This document shows positions 35,586 to 51,417 of a DNA stretch of 64,000 bases, piece by piece. Position 1 is the stretch's first letter; every line of letters starts with the position of its first letter. Source of the DNA: Dryas octopetala. Its lineage: Eukaryota > Streptophyta > Magnoliopsida > Rosales > Rosaceae. A program made the translations under genes and the position numbers. The stretch spans positions 2,170,001-2,234,000 of the forward strand of contig OY992834.1 in assembly GCA_963921425.1 (NCBI GenBank), in the 5' to 3' direction. The notes beneath the pieces were generated by a model. That model was not told the DNA's origin and did no database searches. It saw nothing but the letters and a program-made list of their open reading frames with translations.

Positions 35586-36755
35586 ATGGTAAAGCTTACA
35601 ATTGTTGGAAGGGTAAGTGATGGTTTGGGTCTTGCACAAGGACCTGTTTATACAAATGAACAACATGAAAACTTTTCGTTTTACAAGCAGCAGGCAGAGT
35701 TCATACTCAAAGAAATCTCAAGAGGAGCCTTGCCACCTCCCAAGATGACCATTCGTGTTGATCATCATTGCTTCAAGTATCCTTAATTTTTTTCTGTTTT
35801 GTAAATTCTTTTTTCCTTTCTGTTTTGATAGAAGTTATTCTTCATCCCAAAAACATTGTAACAAATTAAAAAGAAGGATGAATGGGATTTCTATATGTTT
35901 AATTTTGACTTATCAATCTTTCTTAAACAAGCTACTTGGTCGAGAATGGAATCACCTTCATCACGTTGTGCGAATCTTCATATCCAAGAAAACTAGCTTT
36001 CCATTATCTTCAAGATTTGCAAAAGGAATTTGACAAGTTTGATAGTGGCCTCATTAACAAAATCACAAGACCATACTCCTTTGTCAAATTCGGTAATGTA
36101 AATTTCATCAGCTTTACTAAAATTTGATACCCATTTTGGCTCTAAAATTAGAAGGTAGAACAAATAATGAATTTGTTTGGCAATGATTTGCACAACCACA
36201 TGCATATCACCACTTCGGTTTGCAGATGGTGTAATTGGGAATATTAGAAAGCAATACATTGATACAAGAACACAAGTGAACCTATCAAAACTTAATGCCA
36301 ACCGGAAACAAGATTTAGATATTCCCACTGAAAATATTTCCGAAATAGTCGAGAGACGGAGAAATTCAGGTAAACTTTTGTTCTGTTTCATATTTATGGC
36401 AATTACTTTCATTAATTATCAAGCCATGCATGAACACATAAAAGCTTGTTTTGTTTTCTTATTCCAAATTTTCTTCTTAAATTTACAGAGATATTTGAAA
36501 GACCATCGACTATTCCTCAACCTGTTTCATCAATATGGGGTTCACCACGCCTTGAGGTACATATAAATACTCAAAACTACTCAATGCATAAGGGAAAGAC
36601 TAGCTTATTTTATTCACTAAATTAATTTTTTTACTTAAAATAAATTTTATCTGTAGGTGATTGCACTGAAATGGACGCCTATTACAGTCATCGTTGTTGT
36701 TGCTTCTGTTCTTCTTTGGGCCACCATAATCCTCACAGACGACGATTTCTCATAA
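35586..36755 (+). CDS. SEC22-like longin protein with degenerate SNARE motif
   Basis: Five exons: 35586-35776, 35932-36092, 36226-36369, 36489-36556 and 36657-36755, in frame, 220 residues. The longin domain (1-~125) is well preserved: 'MVKLTIVGRVSDGLGLAQGP', 'FYKQQAEFILKEIS', 'ESSYPRKLAFHYLQDLQKEF' and 'RPYSFVKF'. The pre-SNARE segment 'RKQYIDTRTQVNLSKLN' matches SEC22. Beyond it the R-SNARE helix is short and altered: 'IPTENISEIVERRR' aligns with the SEC22 zero-layer region but has Glu153 where the Arg should be. A Pro/Ser-rich stretch (ERPSTIPQPVSS) follows. A C-terminal membrane anchor (WTPITVIVVVASVLLWATII) remains. True SEC22 drives ER-Golgi fusion; this paralogue probably does not form a normal SNARE complex. 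Arabidopsis At5g52270, in the same neighbourhood, is also called SNARE-like. Confidence 0.88.
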
Positions 36756-37120
36756 TTATAAACTAATTAATTGGGAATCAATTTTAATTGCACACAAACA
36801 CTGAAACTGATCAAGTTGTCTTGGTTCCAATGTACTTTACAATTCAGTAATTTAATTACCAAGTGGTTTGATGTGTTTTGTATGGAATATTTGTCCAGAC
36901 CCATAACAAATTAATGAAGCAATTAAAACAACAAATTTTGGTCTTTGCAGCCATATATTGTTCGATTCCATATATATGTACTCTGAAAGAAATAATGAAG
37001 AGTCCTCTATCCAAAAGCAACTCCATGAAAGAAGAACAACCACTGATTCAGCATAATTAGAGGTTGTTCTTTCTTTCTCACAGTTTCCTTGGAAATCAAG
37101 CAATTTGCCCCTTTATTAAT
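36756..37120. other. Convergent 3' flanks of the SEC22-like and MYB genes
   Basis: A 365-base region of facing 3' untranslated sequence. Nothing else was recognised. Confidence 0.6.
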
Positions 37121-38694
37121 TCATATATACATTACATCGTTATGCAAGTTGAAATCACTACACATATCACCCCCAGATATAAAATCAACAAACCCAGTTC
37201 CTGAAATTTGATCCTCAAACTTAAACTGAGATGAGTTGAGCATCTCAGTACCTGAACCATGATGGCTGCTTAGCCCATTATGAAAATTACCACTACCAAA
37301 TGTTCCTTCATTCATTAAAAAACCATGCCCTAGATGATGAGCATCAGCTGCTTGGAGATTACTAGAATTGTGATGGTCAAAGCCTTCCCTGGAAATTACC
37401 GAAGTAGCCTCAGTACCGATATTGTTTGCAAAGCACCCACCATGAACATGGTCAAGGGAGAGCCACTCAGCAAACAAAATCTTTGGTAAGGGGCTAATAT
37501 TTCTGTGATCAATGTGTGGAATCAATGGTGGTGATGTTTCCACTGTATTAATATTATTATGGGTTGTGGGCTTTTGGGGAGATATTGGTGAAGACTTATC
37601 TAAGTTGTTGTCTGAGCTTGAAGTAGTACTTGTATACTGAGATTTGCTTTGAGCTTCCATTGCTTCTTCAGCTTTGGCCAATTTCTTCTTCAAATAAGAA
37701 TGCCAGTAGTTTTTTATCTCATTGTCTGTCCTTCCAGGCAAATGCTGTGCAATTTGAGACCACCTAAGATCATCATCATTGAACAATTAGTGGATTAAAT
37801 AAACAAATGAAAAATAATAGAATTATTAATCAACTGGTGGCTTACTTGTTGCCTAACATATGATGAAGGGTCAGGATTGTCTCCTCCTCTTGTTCGCTAA
37901 AGGTCCCTCGCTTTAACCCTGGCCTTAAGTAATTTATCCACCTTAATCTACAGCTCTTTCCATTCCTTTGTAAACCTGCACATATATATATATATATTAT
38001 ATAACTAATTATGAATATATTACGTATTGAGGGGGAATATAAGTCAAATTGAGGGGATGTTTAAGCCAATTTTAAAGATAAGTCACCATCAATCTCTTTG
38101 CAGAGTTTACCACAAACTTTGTTGTTGTTGACTCAAAGAGCCATCTTACTAACCTCCAAAACATTAAATGAATAAATTAATCATGAAATGTCTCTTAATC
38201 TTAATTATATATATGGAGTCATTTTTAATGAACTATAGCACACAGTAATCATGCCACATAATTTACATAAACAATAGATAGGAGATTGGCCATTTTTATA
38301 GTTATCATTATGGGAAAGGATTCTTCAAAAAAATGAGAAAGGAATATAAGAATCAAACGGCTAGAAATTCTTGATCATCATAATCATCTTAGATGGAATG
38401 ATAAGGGATACATACATTCATTAACTAATAACAGGCAATGCTCTGAACAGCCTACAAATTTGGTGCACATTTGAAACATTTGGTAAACTGGGTAGGCAAT
38501 ATATACACATATATATGCTGGAGTTGGTATAGGAGTTTAGCTAAAAACTCACCTGCGTTTATGGGAACAGAGCTCCAGCAGCCATGGCCATGTCTGAGGA
38601 TGTGGTTTCGAAGCCTTTGGTCTTCTTCAGGAGACCACAATCCCTTTCTGTGCTTTGGCTTTGGGTTTGGCTTATCTGATGACTTGAAGCCCAT
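37121..38694 (-). CDS. R2R3-MYB transcription factor, MYB18(LAF1)/MYB19 type
   Basis: Three exons: 38694-38553, 37975-37846 and 37763-37121, in frame, 304 residues, with introns at the two typical R2R3-MYB positions. The R2 repeat starts '[20 protein letters not shown]' and continues '[18 protein letters not shown]'. R3 reads '[20 protein letters not shown]', with Phe in place of the first Trp as usual, followed by '[20 protein letters not shown]' and 'WHSYLKKKL'. 'GLKR' after 'RWINYLRP' and the 'WHSYLKKK' ending match the LAF1/MYB18-MYB19-MYB45 subgroup. LAF1 is an activator in phytochrome A far-red signalling; whether this gene does the same is inference. The C-terminal half is Ser/His/Asn-rich and acidic, compatible with an activation region. 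No EAR motif is seen. Arabidopsis MYB19 (At5g52260) and LAF1 (At4g25560) sit in the matching positions. Confidence 0.93.
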
Positions 38695-41600
38695 TTTGCC
38701 ACCATGAGAGACAGAGAGAGACAAGGAGGGAGCTAATTAAGGGGTTTTAGATTAAAGAGCAATGAACAGCTGACCTCTAAAGCCTCTGGTACTTAAAGCA
38801 ATGATTAGTTGAAGTCTGCTCCATAAAAGAATTTAAAAACCATGAACCTTTTTATTATTTTTTTGTTTCTAACAAGTATATTATACTTACATAAATATTT
38901 TATGCTTGTTTGTATTTTCATATACCATCATGAGGTAACCCAATTGCAAACATAACCAAACCCATATGTAATTGACTTCAAAGGTATTAACTTGGGGAAA
39001 GAGGTAATCTACCTTGTACCCATGTGGGATTCATAGTGCTATATTGATGAATTGGTTGACACCACCTCTGCTTGAAGCTCAGTTTATAAATTAATTACTC
39101 TATAAATAAATCAATGTTTACATGACCCTAAAATTGTAGAGGCATGTATATTTCATGGGGGCACAGCTAGTTGATAAAAGTCTAATGGTCTAGCAACTTC
39201 TAGTGCTTATGAAGAGCCAGCCACCATCTTAAAAATGGAGGACAAAAATTGTACAGTTTTGAGAAAACTCTCTGTTTCTGCTGGTTAATTATTACGCAAG
39301 CTTATGATGCTCTTGGGGAAATAGCTGACATACACTAAATCAAATATCATGGTGTATTATTATTTTAATGACTTCTCTAACCTACCGACATTTTTTTTCT
39401 CTTGAAAAGGAAATTTGTTAAAGGGGGTCACTTTGATCATCATCAATTCATCATTATAGTTAATGCCAAATCGATTCCTTTGAAATTGATTTCAAAAATT
39501 GAAACCCTTGTATACATTGGTAAGGTAATAATAAAGAAATGCAAAAGGGACAAATGGACAACAGGTACAAAGATCCAAAGCAGACAGTATTTGATCAGTT
39601 GGATTATTCTGAAATATGCCTTTGTCCCAATTGTCAAGCTTGGAGTTGGACAACAATTATTCAACAATCATTGTTTTGAGAATGACCAATTCAATTGATT
39701 CACTCATTTATTAAGATAGACAAATACATAGTAGTTGAAAGTGAAACAGTTTGACAGATTGTATTTTTCATTTTAAATAGTGATGGGAATATCGTTTTGA
39801 TATGAAAAGGGAAAAAAATATATCGCGCATGGCTCTATTTCCATGGCGATACACATAAAAATAGTGTCGTTTTGTCAACCCCACCTCCCCATTTGAATGC
39901 GAGAAATTAACAAAGTTTTTCCTTTTAAACTAATCGATATTCTGCTTATTGACAAGAATTCTTAATTATAATTCTCCTAATGAACAGTTGAAAATGTATG
40001 CCAAGCCTTTTCTATTTCACAATACACATTACGCATTATGCATCAAATATACTAATAATATATGTGGGTTATTTATATTATAATTATGTTCTTCTTATGT
40101 GTCGGTTTCTTACCTAATCATAGAGTCCAACTCGTGGAATTCAATATAAACTAGGTAATGAAATTCGATTAATATCATGATAAGATTTGTTGATTTATCA
40201 TACTCATTAAATCACTCTTTTGTTAAAGCTATATATTTATATTTATATATGCTTAATTATGCACCAACTTTTGGCCAATACTGTGAGAAAGAAAAGCAGA
40301 AGACCTTTATTAATCTTAATACAACCTATGTTAAGTTGTATAATTGTGATTTCAAGTGGATCAAGTTGAAACTTATTAACATGATCACATTGAAAGTAGA
40401 TAATAATAAAAGTATCATTGCATATCACATTGCAATTCTAAAATGCTATGTTCAGACAGAAGGACCACTCAGTAATCAGCACTTTGGTTTGAGAATTTTC
40501 TTTATTATATATAACCCCCCAAAAACATATATAGAATAAGATTAAAAGGGGTTAACTTTTTGTAGTTTTCCTGTTAGTCAAAGTCACTGCTTAAGTTAAA
40601 AGAATATATAATATGGCTTGTGGTTATGTACAGGTTATATATAGTACTAGTATCAAAATCAAATGGTCTGTCATAATGACTCATTCCTTAATTTCCCCTT
40701 AGTTACAATACAATATTTTTCAAATATTGACTTCATCAAAAGTCCCCATCAGCTAGATTAAACTGCCTTTTATTACTCAACATTTCATTTGCTTATCTCA
40801 AATCATATATTTTATCTGCTTCATCTTGTCCATGAAAGAAAGTGATTGTTGTCTGTTGAAACCCCATTCAACTTCAGTCAAAAAAAACCTTCAGCAGAGC
40901 CTTATTCAACACATTCTAATGGTTTCTACCTTGTGACAAGTGATTGATTGTTGATTAACTGCTCCCAAAAATTCTTTAGAAGCAAATTATACTTGAAGTA
41001 GCATTATATATATGATAGCTAGTGACTACTTTGGAGCAAGGATACATGTAAAAAGGAAATTATAGTTCAATCTAAAAAGGGATGGTTCTGTAGAAAGTGA
41101 TGAACTTCTCAAAGCTTCATTTTGATAAATACTAACCTTTTCTCAGAGTTCAGATTGTGTATTGATTCAGTACTTAATTTCTACCCCATCTGCACTCTGT
41201 TTTTTCAGCACTAATTATCTGCAGTAAATCACAAATATTAATTATTCAATTCACATATTTTAACACAATCCAGAATCAGAAGGGTACTCCGTTTTAAGCA
41301 GATTGTCTTGTTCCCCTTGTCTTTAAAATGGGTTGAGGGTGAGGGCTAAATTTCTTATTGCATGTACGTACATATTAAAGTAAGAACTTAATATATTTAT
41401 GTATGCTCCTGCTGAATTATGTCTTTAATTCATGGCCGGATACATTGGCCTGATGATCCTGTCTTTTTGGAAGCTCCACATACATGGTGCACTTGATTAA
41501 TCTTGATGCATATTTGACTCATGTTTTAATGTATTTGGGTGGTTTAAAATTCATGAACTAAAGATGGATCATGAATTCATTTAATTGGGGTATATGCTTG

Positions 41601-42737
41601 ATACTCTCTTCTCTCTCTCTTAGTCCACATACGGTGACAAATAACTTGCCTACTTAATCACTATTAATGATAGTGATGGTTTATTAAGTAATTGGTGCTA
41701 AGCCATGTGCTTCTTCTATATGATACAAACCAAATTGACAGCAAGCAAATCATTACATTCGTTAGTTCTTTACATTAAACTCATTGGCTATCCTTAAACA
41801 ATGACTTAGAGTATGAGAACAGACAACAGAAGCTATGACACATTAAAACCCGCCACACCATTAATTAACCATAATTTTTTTAATAATAATAGCTTTGCAC
41901 AATAATTAAATACCAATCATTTTGCATTTTGCTGCAGTAGAAGCTTTATTCTAATTCCTCCAAAACCGATAATTATTTGTGCTGAAGCCAAAATTTGACC
42001 TCCATGATTCCATCAATATGCTGTGCCCTATAGAGGGGTAGGTGTATATGTTGAAGGTTCTAAGGTTCTGACTTTATTATAGAACTTCTTTTTGTTGGTT
42101 GTTATGGAACTTTTAAATTGTTATTATGAAAAATATATATGGAATATTAACTAGGGAAGAAGCAAGAATCTGGTTTTCATAGAATTGAATTGATTCCATG
42201 AATGAAGTCAAAGACTTGTGTATTGGCCGGGTTGGGGGAACTTGGCCAAACACAAAGTTGTCCATCTTTTGCATATATTACCACTTTTATGTCAATCTCC
42301 TTCATACTAATAATGCAATTTCCTGGTTTTTAATTATGAAAATTATTAGTATTAAACTGAATTCTAAATTTGATTTGCTAAGATCCCTTTTTGTCAACAA
42401 AACCAACGTGATCAAGCAAATACAAGGATCATCATGAATGGCTATTAAATAATGGGAAGACTATTATCATCAAGTTGTAGAGGACTTTGGATTCTAAATT
42501 CCTAACTAATAAGAAATTAAGCTGTTTGGATTCTACATATTTTTCGTATCTCCAATGGAATATTTCTCATTGTTTTTTATGAATTCTGATAAACACTCCC
42601 TAATCTCGTAGACCAGGGACTCACTAGTCATTGTTGTTGTTGTTGTTGTTGTTACTGTTGCTTTTAACCCAAAACAAACAATTCATTTAAAAAAGAAGGG
42701 GTTAGTGAATTAGTAGTATTCGAGAGTATTCTCCAAT
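38695..42737. other. 4-kb intergenic region between the MYB and second PPR genes
   Basis: AT-rich DNA with the MYB promoter at the left (a GA-rich leader just before 38694) and the PPR leader at the right. The open frames here (for example 39402-39698 and 40177-40539) are AT-rich and lack protein-like composition. No transposon ends or genes were recognised. A TTG repeat lies at 42631-42651. Confidence 0.5.
42631..42651. repeat. (TTG)7 microsatellite
   Basis: Seven TTG units about 90 bases before the PPR start codon, probably in its 5' leader. Confidence 0.95.
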
Positions 42738-44438
42738 ATGCATGGCATGGCTTATTCGTTAGAGCTCAAGCTCTCAAAAATATTGCCACAATGCACACTC
42801 AAACAGTTGAAGCAAATACATGCCCTAATTGTCACAACCTTTCTCAACCAAAATATCCAAATTTTCTCAAAATTTCTTCGGCGGAGCACCGAGTTTGGGA
42901 CTATGAAATATCCCAATCTCATATTTTCCCGACTGGGTCCTCAATTCAGAAACGATATCATGCTTCAAAATGCCATGATCAGAGGATATGATGCCAATGG
43001 TCCCTTTGAGAAATGTGTCTCACTGTTTGATGAAATGCCTCAGAGAGGACTCAAACCCCATAACTTCACATACCCATATGTGTTGAACTCGTGCTCTAAA
43101 ATGGGTTGGTACAGAAAAGGGAAACAAGTGCATTGCCAGATTGTAAAGCATGGGTTTGAGTCAAATCTAGCGGTTGCTAATGCGCTTTTCAATATGTATG
43201 TTAAAATGTTGGATTCTTGTGACCTGGGTGTTGTAAATTTTGGGAATTTGAATGATGCCCGCAAGGTATTTGATGTTATGTGTGTGAAACCTATAGAATT
43301 ATGGAACCGCATTATTTCACATTATGTGAGCGTTTGTGATGTTCAGAGTGCAAGAAACTTGTTTGATGTTATGCCTGAAAGGGATGCTGTTTCGTGGAAT
43401 TCAATGATTTCTGGCTACGCCGAAGTAAGGGATGCGGGTAATGCAAGAGATTTGTTTGAGCGGATGCCAGAAAGGGATGTCGTCTCTTGGACATTGATGA
43501 TCGGAGTGCATGCCGATGCAAGAGACCTAATGACAGCAAGAAAGTATTTCGACATAATGCCATGGAAGAATGTGGTTTCTTGGAACTCTATGATTTCAAG
43601 TTACACCCAGCATGGACGGTATGAAGAAGCATTGGACCTTTTTGTCCAAATGCAATCGGATTGTGTAGTTCCAGATAAATATACATTCGTTTCTGTTCTG
43701 AAGGCTTGTTCCCGCTTGGGTGCTCTAGAGTTTGGGAAGTGGACACACTACTTGATAGAAGATTGGTCTCATTTTGGAACCATTTTGGGGACTGCACTTA
43801 TAGATATGTATGCCAAGTGCGGGGACATTAATAGAGCTTTTACTCTTTTCATCAAGATGGGAAAGAGGGATGTATTTTGTTGGAATGTTATGATTAGATC
43901 GGTAGCCATCCATGGAAGAACAGAAGATGCCATCAAGATATACTCATTGATGCAAAAGGAAGGGCTGAGGCCGAATGACTTCACGTTCACCGCTGCTCTC
44001 TTTGCTTGTAGCCATGGAGGCTTGGTAGAAGAAGGAGAAAGAATCTTCTATGCTATGGAGAAAGAATATGGGGTTGAACCAAAGCTTGAACATTTTGGCT
44101 GCCTAGTTGATTTACTAAGCCGAAATGGTCGGGTGGAGGAAGCACTACGCGTAGTAAAGGAATTGCCGTATAAGCCTGATATTGCTATTTGGGGAGCCTT
44201 GCTTGGGGGTTGCAGAGTAAGAAGTCAGGTTAAGTTGGCAGAGGAAGTGATAGAGAGGGCTACTGAGTTGAAAGCAAATGAATCAGGAGTTTATGTGCTT
44301 TTGTCTAATATGCATGCCTCCGTAGGCCAATGGCCACAGGCTCAGAGTGCAAGAGAGAAAATGGAAGAAAAGAAAATTTGGAAGAAAACAGGGAGTAGTA
44401 ATGTATATGCTTCTAATAGAGAGGAGAAGCTAGAATAA
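42738..44438 (+). CDS. PLS-class pentatricopeptide repeat protein with E domain
   Basis: A single exon of 566 residues. The start 'LKLSKILPQCTLKQLKQIHA' is typical of PLS-type PPR proteins. P, L and S repeats follow, for example 'NAMIRGYDANGPFEKCVSLF', 'WNSMISGYAEVRDAGNARDL', 'WTLMIGVHADARDLMTARKY' and 'WNSMISSYTQHGRYEEALDL'. The C-terminal E region is visible from about residue 470 ('ELPYKPDIAIWGALLGGCRV', 'ESGVYVLLSNMHASVGQWPQ') with only a short tail ending in 'SSNVYASNREEKLE'. There is no DYW deaminase domain. Proteins of this class act in C-to-U editing in organelles, recruiting a DYW deaminase in trans. The RNA site cannot be predicted reliably here. An ATG two codons in is an alternative start. 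Confidence 0.93.
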   Translation: MHGMAYSLELKLSKILPQCTLKQLKQIHALIVTTFLNQNIQIFSKFLRRSTEFGTMKYPNLIFSRLGPQFRNDIMLQNAMIRGYDANGPFEKCVSLFDEMPQRGLKPHNFTYPYVLNSCSKMGWYRKGKQVHCQIVKHGFESNLAVANALFNMYVKMLDSCDLGVVNFGNLNDARKVFDVMCVKPIELWNRIISHYVSVCDVQSARNLFDVMPERDAVSWNSMISGYAEVRDAGNARDLFERMPERDVVSWTLMIGVHADARDLMTARKYFDIMPWKNVVSWNSMISSYTQHGRYEEALDLFVQMQSDCVVPDKYTFVSVLKACSRLGALEFGKWTHYLIEDWSHFGTILGTALIDMYAKCGDINRAFTLFIKMGKRDVFCWNVMIRSVAIHGRTEDAIKIYSLMQKEGLRPNDFTFTAALFACSHGGLVEEGERIFYAMEKEYGVEPKLEHFGCLVDLLSRNGRVEEALRVVKELPYKPDIAIWGALLGGCRVRSQVKLAEEVIERATELKANESGVYVLLSNMHASVGQWPQAQSAREKMEEKKIWKKTGSSNVYASNREEKLE

Positions 44439-45333
44439 CGCATCACTTGTCTCCCCTATGAATTTTTGGCTCTTTAAACATGTATCCAAGCGTTTAAATG
44501 TGAATGTCCAAAAGAATAGAAGCTCGCACCTTATTTGAAATTAAATATAGATATAATTCTCTTTCAATTTGGAAAAATACTAATTCATTAAATAAGCCCA
44601 AAATTTGTGTTCAATGTTCACCACTTCTATCAGCAAGGCAATGAACCATCAAGCTGGCATTTTGTGGGCATAGATATTTAGCATGACTCAGAGCTACACG
44701 GAACTAGGAGAACAAAAAGCACCATAACCTTATCGTAAAAAAACCCCTTCTTGATAATAGAAAGAATTTTATTGATCAAAGGTGAATTCTACAAAGGTGA
44801 TTACATGTCACAAGGCTTCATCAACATGAAACTGATAAGAATGCTGTGAATGCATCCATCTCCTACCCATTACACAGTTAAGAAGCTTCCAGATACACCC
44901 TAAATACATTCATCTCCTACCCACCATTACATGGAAGCATAATTAGTTCTGCTACGAAATCTTAAATTAAAAGAATCTCAAAGAAACCAACATATCTTTT
45001 CTAGCTGGGAAGAAACAAGAACATCTTAATTTTAAGACTAAGGACTACAAGGACTTGCATAACACAACACTGTTTGAACAAAGTTTCAAGAGTAATGCAA
45101 AACACATTTAGTTTAGAAGATTAATGACCAAACATAGATGGACAGACCATATCATAAGATATGCTTCAGTCATCTGGATAAATTGAAGGATCTCATACTA
45201 ACCAACTTAAGTTCTGTAACGAAATAATATCCAGGTCTTGAATTCTAGCAGTCCATGCAATGTTATCAAGATATAATCTTCAGTGAACTGGTCCACTCCT
45301 ATCAGGGTAACTTCAAATTCCATGCTACATTCA
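44439..45333. other. Convergent intergenic region between the PPR and CFIm25 genes
   Basis: Contains the two 3' flanks. No exon, transposon end or RNA gene could be supported. Confidence 0.5.
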
Positions 45334-49550
<4,217 letters not shown>

Positions 49551-50816
49551 TTAATTTGCAGTAGGATAATGGGAGAGAGATGTCGTTTCTAAATTCTTAT
49601 CAGACATGAATGGCTTCTTTCTGCCCACAAAAACCTGCAAAACCCCATCGGATCCACCCGCCACTAGTGTGCACTGCTCCTCCCCAACTTGCCTCCAGCA
49701 CACACTACTCACAAACCCATCCGCTCCGCTACCCATACCCATACCCATTAATGGCCCAAACCCATGCACCCATATGGGCTCACCCCACCTCTTATCATAC
49801 ACAAACACCTCGTTACTTTCCGACCCGCACCCGAACAAACCCCCATTCCTCCACACCGATAACCCGACAAAGCTCCGACTGTTCGTGTGACCCTTATATG
49901 TCCGAATTGCACGCGGTTCAAAATCACCACCATCCGTATTCCACAGCTTCAAACACCCATCCGTCCCAGCAGACACCATCGTACGGCTCTCTAGAAATCT
50001 CACGTAAGTCACGGTCTTCCTGTGCCCCTCGAAAATCAAAACGGGGCCCACCATTTTCCGGACATCATACGCGTACGCCTTCCGGTCTGCGCATCCAACG
50101 GCCACCAACGCGCCACCGAAAGGGTTGAACTCCACGCAGCAGACCGGGTTGCGCGCCTCGCTGGGCTGCACCACAGCCACGCATTCCCCGCCGTCGCAGC
50201 GCGGGTCCCACATTTGGAGGGTCCCGTCGTCGGAGCCGGATGCCCCGAGAACCGGATCCGAGTGCGAGTAGTCGACACTCCAGACCCGGCGCCCGCCGTG
50301 TTCGTCGCGCTCGAAGACGGGCAGCCTCGTTTCGAGATCGTACTCCGTGACGACCCCGTCGTAGTCTCCGGAGCCAAGGACCCGACCCGACGATCCGGGT
50401 CTCCAGCGGAGGCTGCTGAGCTTAGCTGGCGTGCACATGTAGTAGTCGCATACAGTTGCGTGGTCTAATAACATCAAATTGGCCATATCGTGCTGATCAT
50501 CATAATCAAGATCATGTGGTAGCAGAGACTTGAAGCTGTAAATTCTGATCTTTCTTGCAATGCCACCAGTCGCCACGACCGTATCGGACGGGTCGAATTC
50601 GACTACGCCGAGGGTGTTGGACACGGCGGCGCCTCCTGTGGCGCCGCTGCTTGAAGAGACAATTGTTGAGAGACTGAAATCCCATTCACATCTAGCTGCA
50701 GCAGATATTTCTTCTTTTTCTTCTTCTTTGTTTTCTCTTTGGCTTTCCTTTTTTGATGGTGTTATTCTTTGTTGGGTTGGAAAATGGGATCCTGTGGCTG
50801 AGGAGAAGCTTTTCAT
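49551..50816 (-). CDS. RUP: WD40 repeat protein, RUP1/RUP2-type repressor of UV-B photomorphogenesis
   Basis: A single exon of 421 residues; Arabidopsis RUP1 and RUP2 are somewhat shorter (about 370-385) and likewise compact. RUP proteins re-dimerise the UV-B receptor UVR8 and so switch UV-B signalling off; they also affect flowering and act as DWD adaptors for CUL4-DDB1 ligases. The N-terminal ~40 residues are Ser/Glu/Lys-rich. 'CEWDFSLSTIVSSSS' and 'GVVEFDPSDTVVATGGIARK' open the propeller. Seven blades follow, including 'KLSSLRWRPGSSGRVLGSGD', 'SGSDDGTLQMWDPR' (a DWD-type WDxR at residues 203-206), 'FEGHRKTVTYVRF' and 'AGTDGCLKLWNT'. The gene is markedly GC-rich compared with its neighbours. 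Arabidopsis RUP1 (At5g52250) lies by MYB19, fitting the MYB gene 11 kb away. COP1/SPA-like WD40 relatives are excluded by the lack of RING and coiled-coil regions. Confidence 0.92.
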   Translation of the reverse strand: MKSFSSATGSHFPTQQRITPSKKESQRENKEEEKEEISAAARCEWDFSLSTIVSSSSGATGGAAVSNTLGVVEFDPSDTVVATGGIARKIRIYSFKSLLPHDLDYDDQHDMANLMLLDHATVCDYYMCTPAKLSSLRWRPGSSGRVLGSGDYDGVVTEYDLETRLPVFERDEHGGRRVWSVDYSHSDPVLGASGSDDGTLQMWDPRCDGGECVAVVQPSEARNPVCCVEFNPFGGALVAVGCADRKAYAYDVRKMVGPVLIFEGHRKTVTYVRFLESRTMVSAGTDGCLKLWNTDGGDFEPRAIRTYKGHTNSRSFVGLSVWRNGGLFGCGSESNEVFVYDKRWGEPIWVHGFGPLMGMGMGSGADGFVSSVCWRQVGEEQCTLVAGGSDGVLQVFVGRKKPFMSDKNLETTSLSHYPTAN

Positions 50817-51394
50817 TTCCCATTCATATGAAATAGTGGTATATGGTGGTGTTTAATTTGGAGGTTTATGGGAGGGGGCTCTTACTTTCGGAACCAACCA
50901 AAGGCTCCCATGAACCTTGCGTATGACGACTTGGGTCACTTCATAGAGGATGTGGATAATTCATAAACAGCTAGCTTTCAGCTAGATGGGGTCCTTATTC
51001 TGAAATTTCATTTTTTCTTTCTTTTTGATGTCTACTTCCTTTTTTTGCTTGATAGAATCATTCTTCATGTTTCTTCAAATTACAACAATGCCATTCGTTC
51101 AACAAATAATAGTTAACAAACTTACCTATATATTTATTGTGTTTACTTAGTACGTAGTACGAGAGAAATAGACATAATGATCGATAAGACCTTATTTAGT
51201 TTGCGAATTAATAACTATTCTGGATAAATTTTTTCTAAAAGTGTTCTAAACTCTGATTTGTTTTGCCACCATATATAAGAGCCCTTGTAGTGAAATGGGC
51301 AATTAGGGCATTTCACAGCAAATATAATTAATTCTGAAATAGACTGCAACTCAAACTATAGTTGTCTGAAATATGAATTGGTTTATAGATTCTA

Positions 51395-51417
51395 GGAGGG
51401 GGGAGGGGGGAGGGGGG
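51395..51417 (+). repeat. G-rich tract (three G6 runs)
   Basis: Reads gg a gggggg a gggggg a gggggg: three six-G runs with single-A spacers on the plus strand, about 580 bases upstream of the RUP-like start. It has the composition of a possible G-quadruplex. Confidence 0.8.

Noticed and set aside
38471..38707. Plus-strand ORF with Phe/Gly-rich end
   Set aside because: It is antisense to MYB exon 1 and its intron.
49606..50468. Plus-strand frames of 94-172 codons
   Set aside because: They lie opposite the GC-rich RUP-like exon and have the Pro/His/Arg/Thr-rich composition typical of antisense frames.
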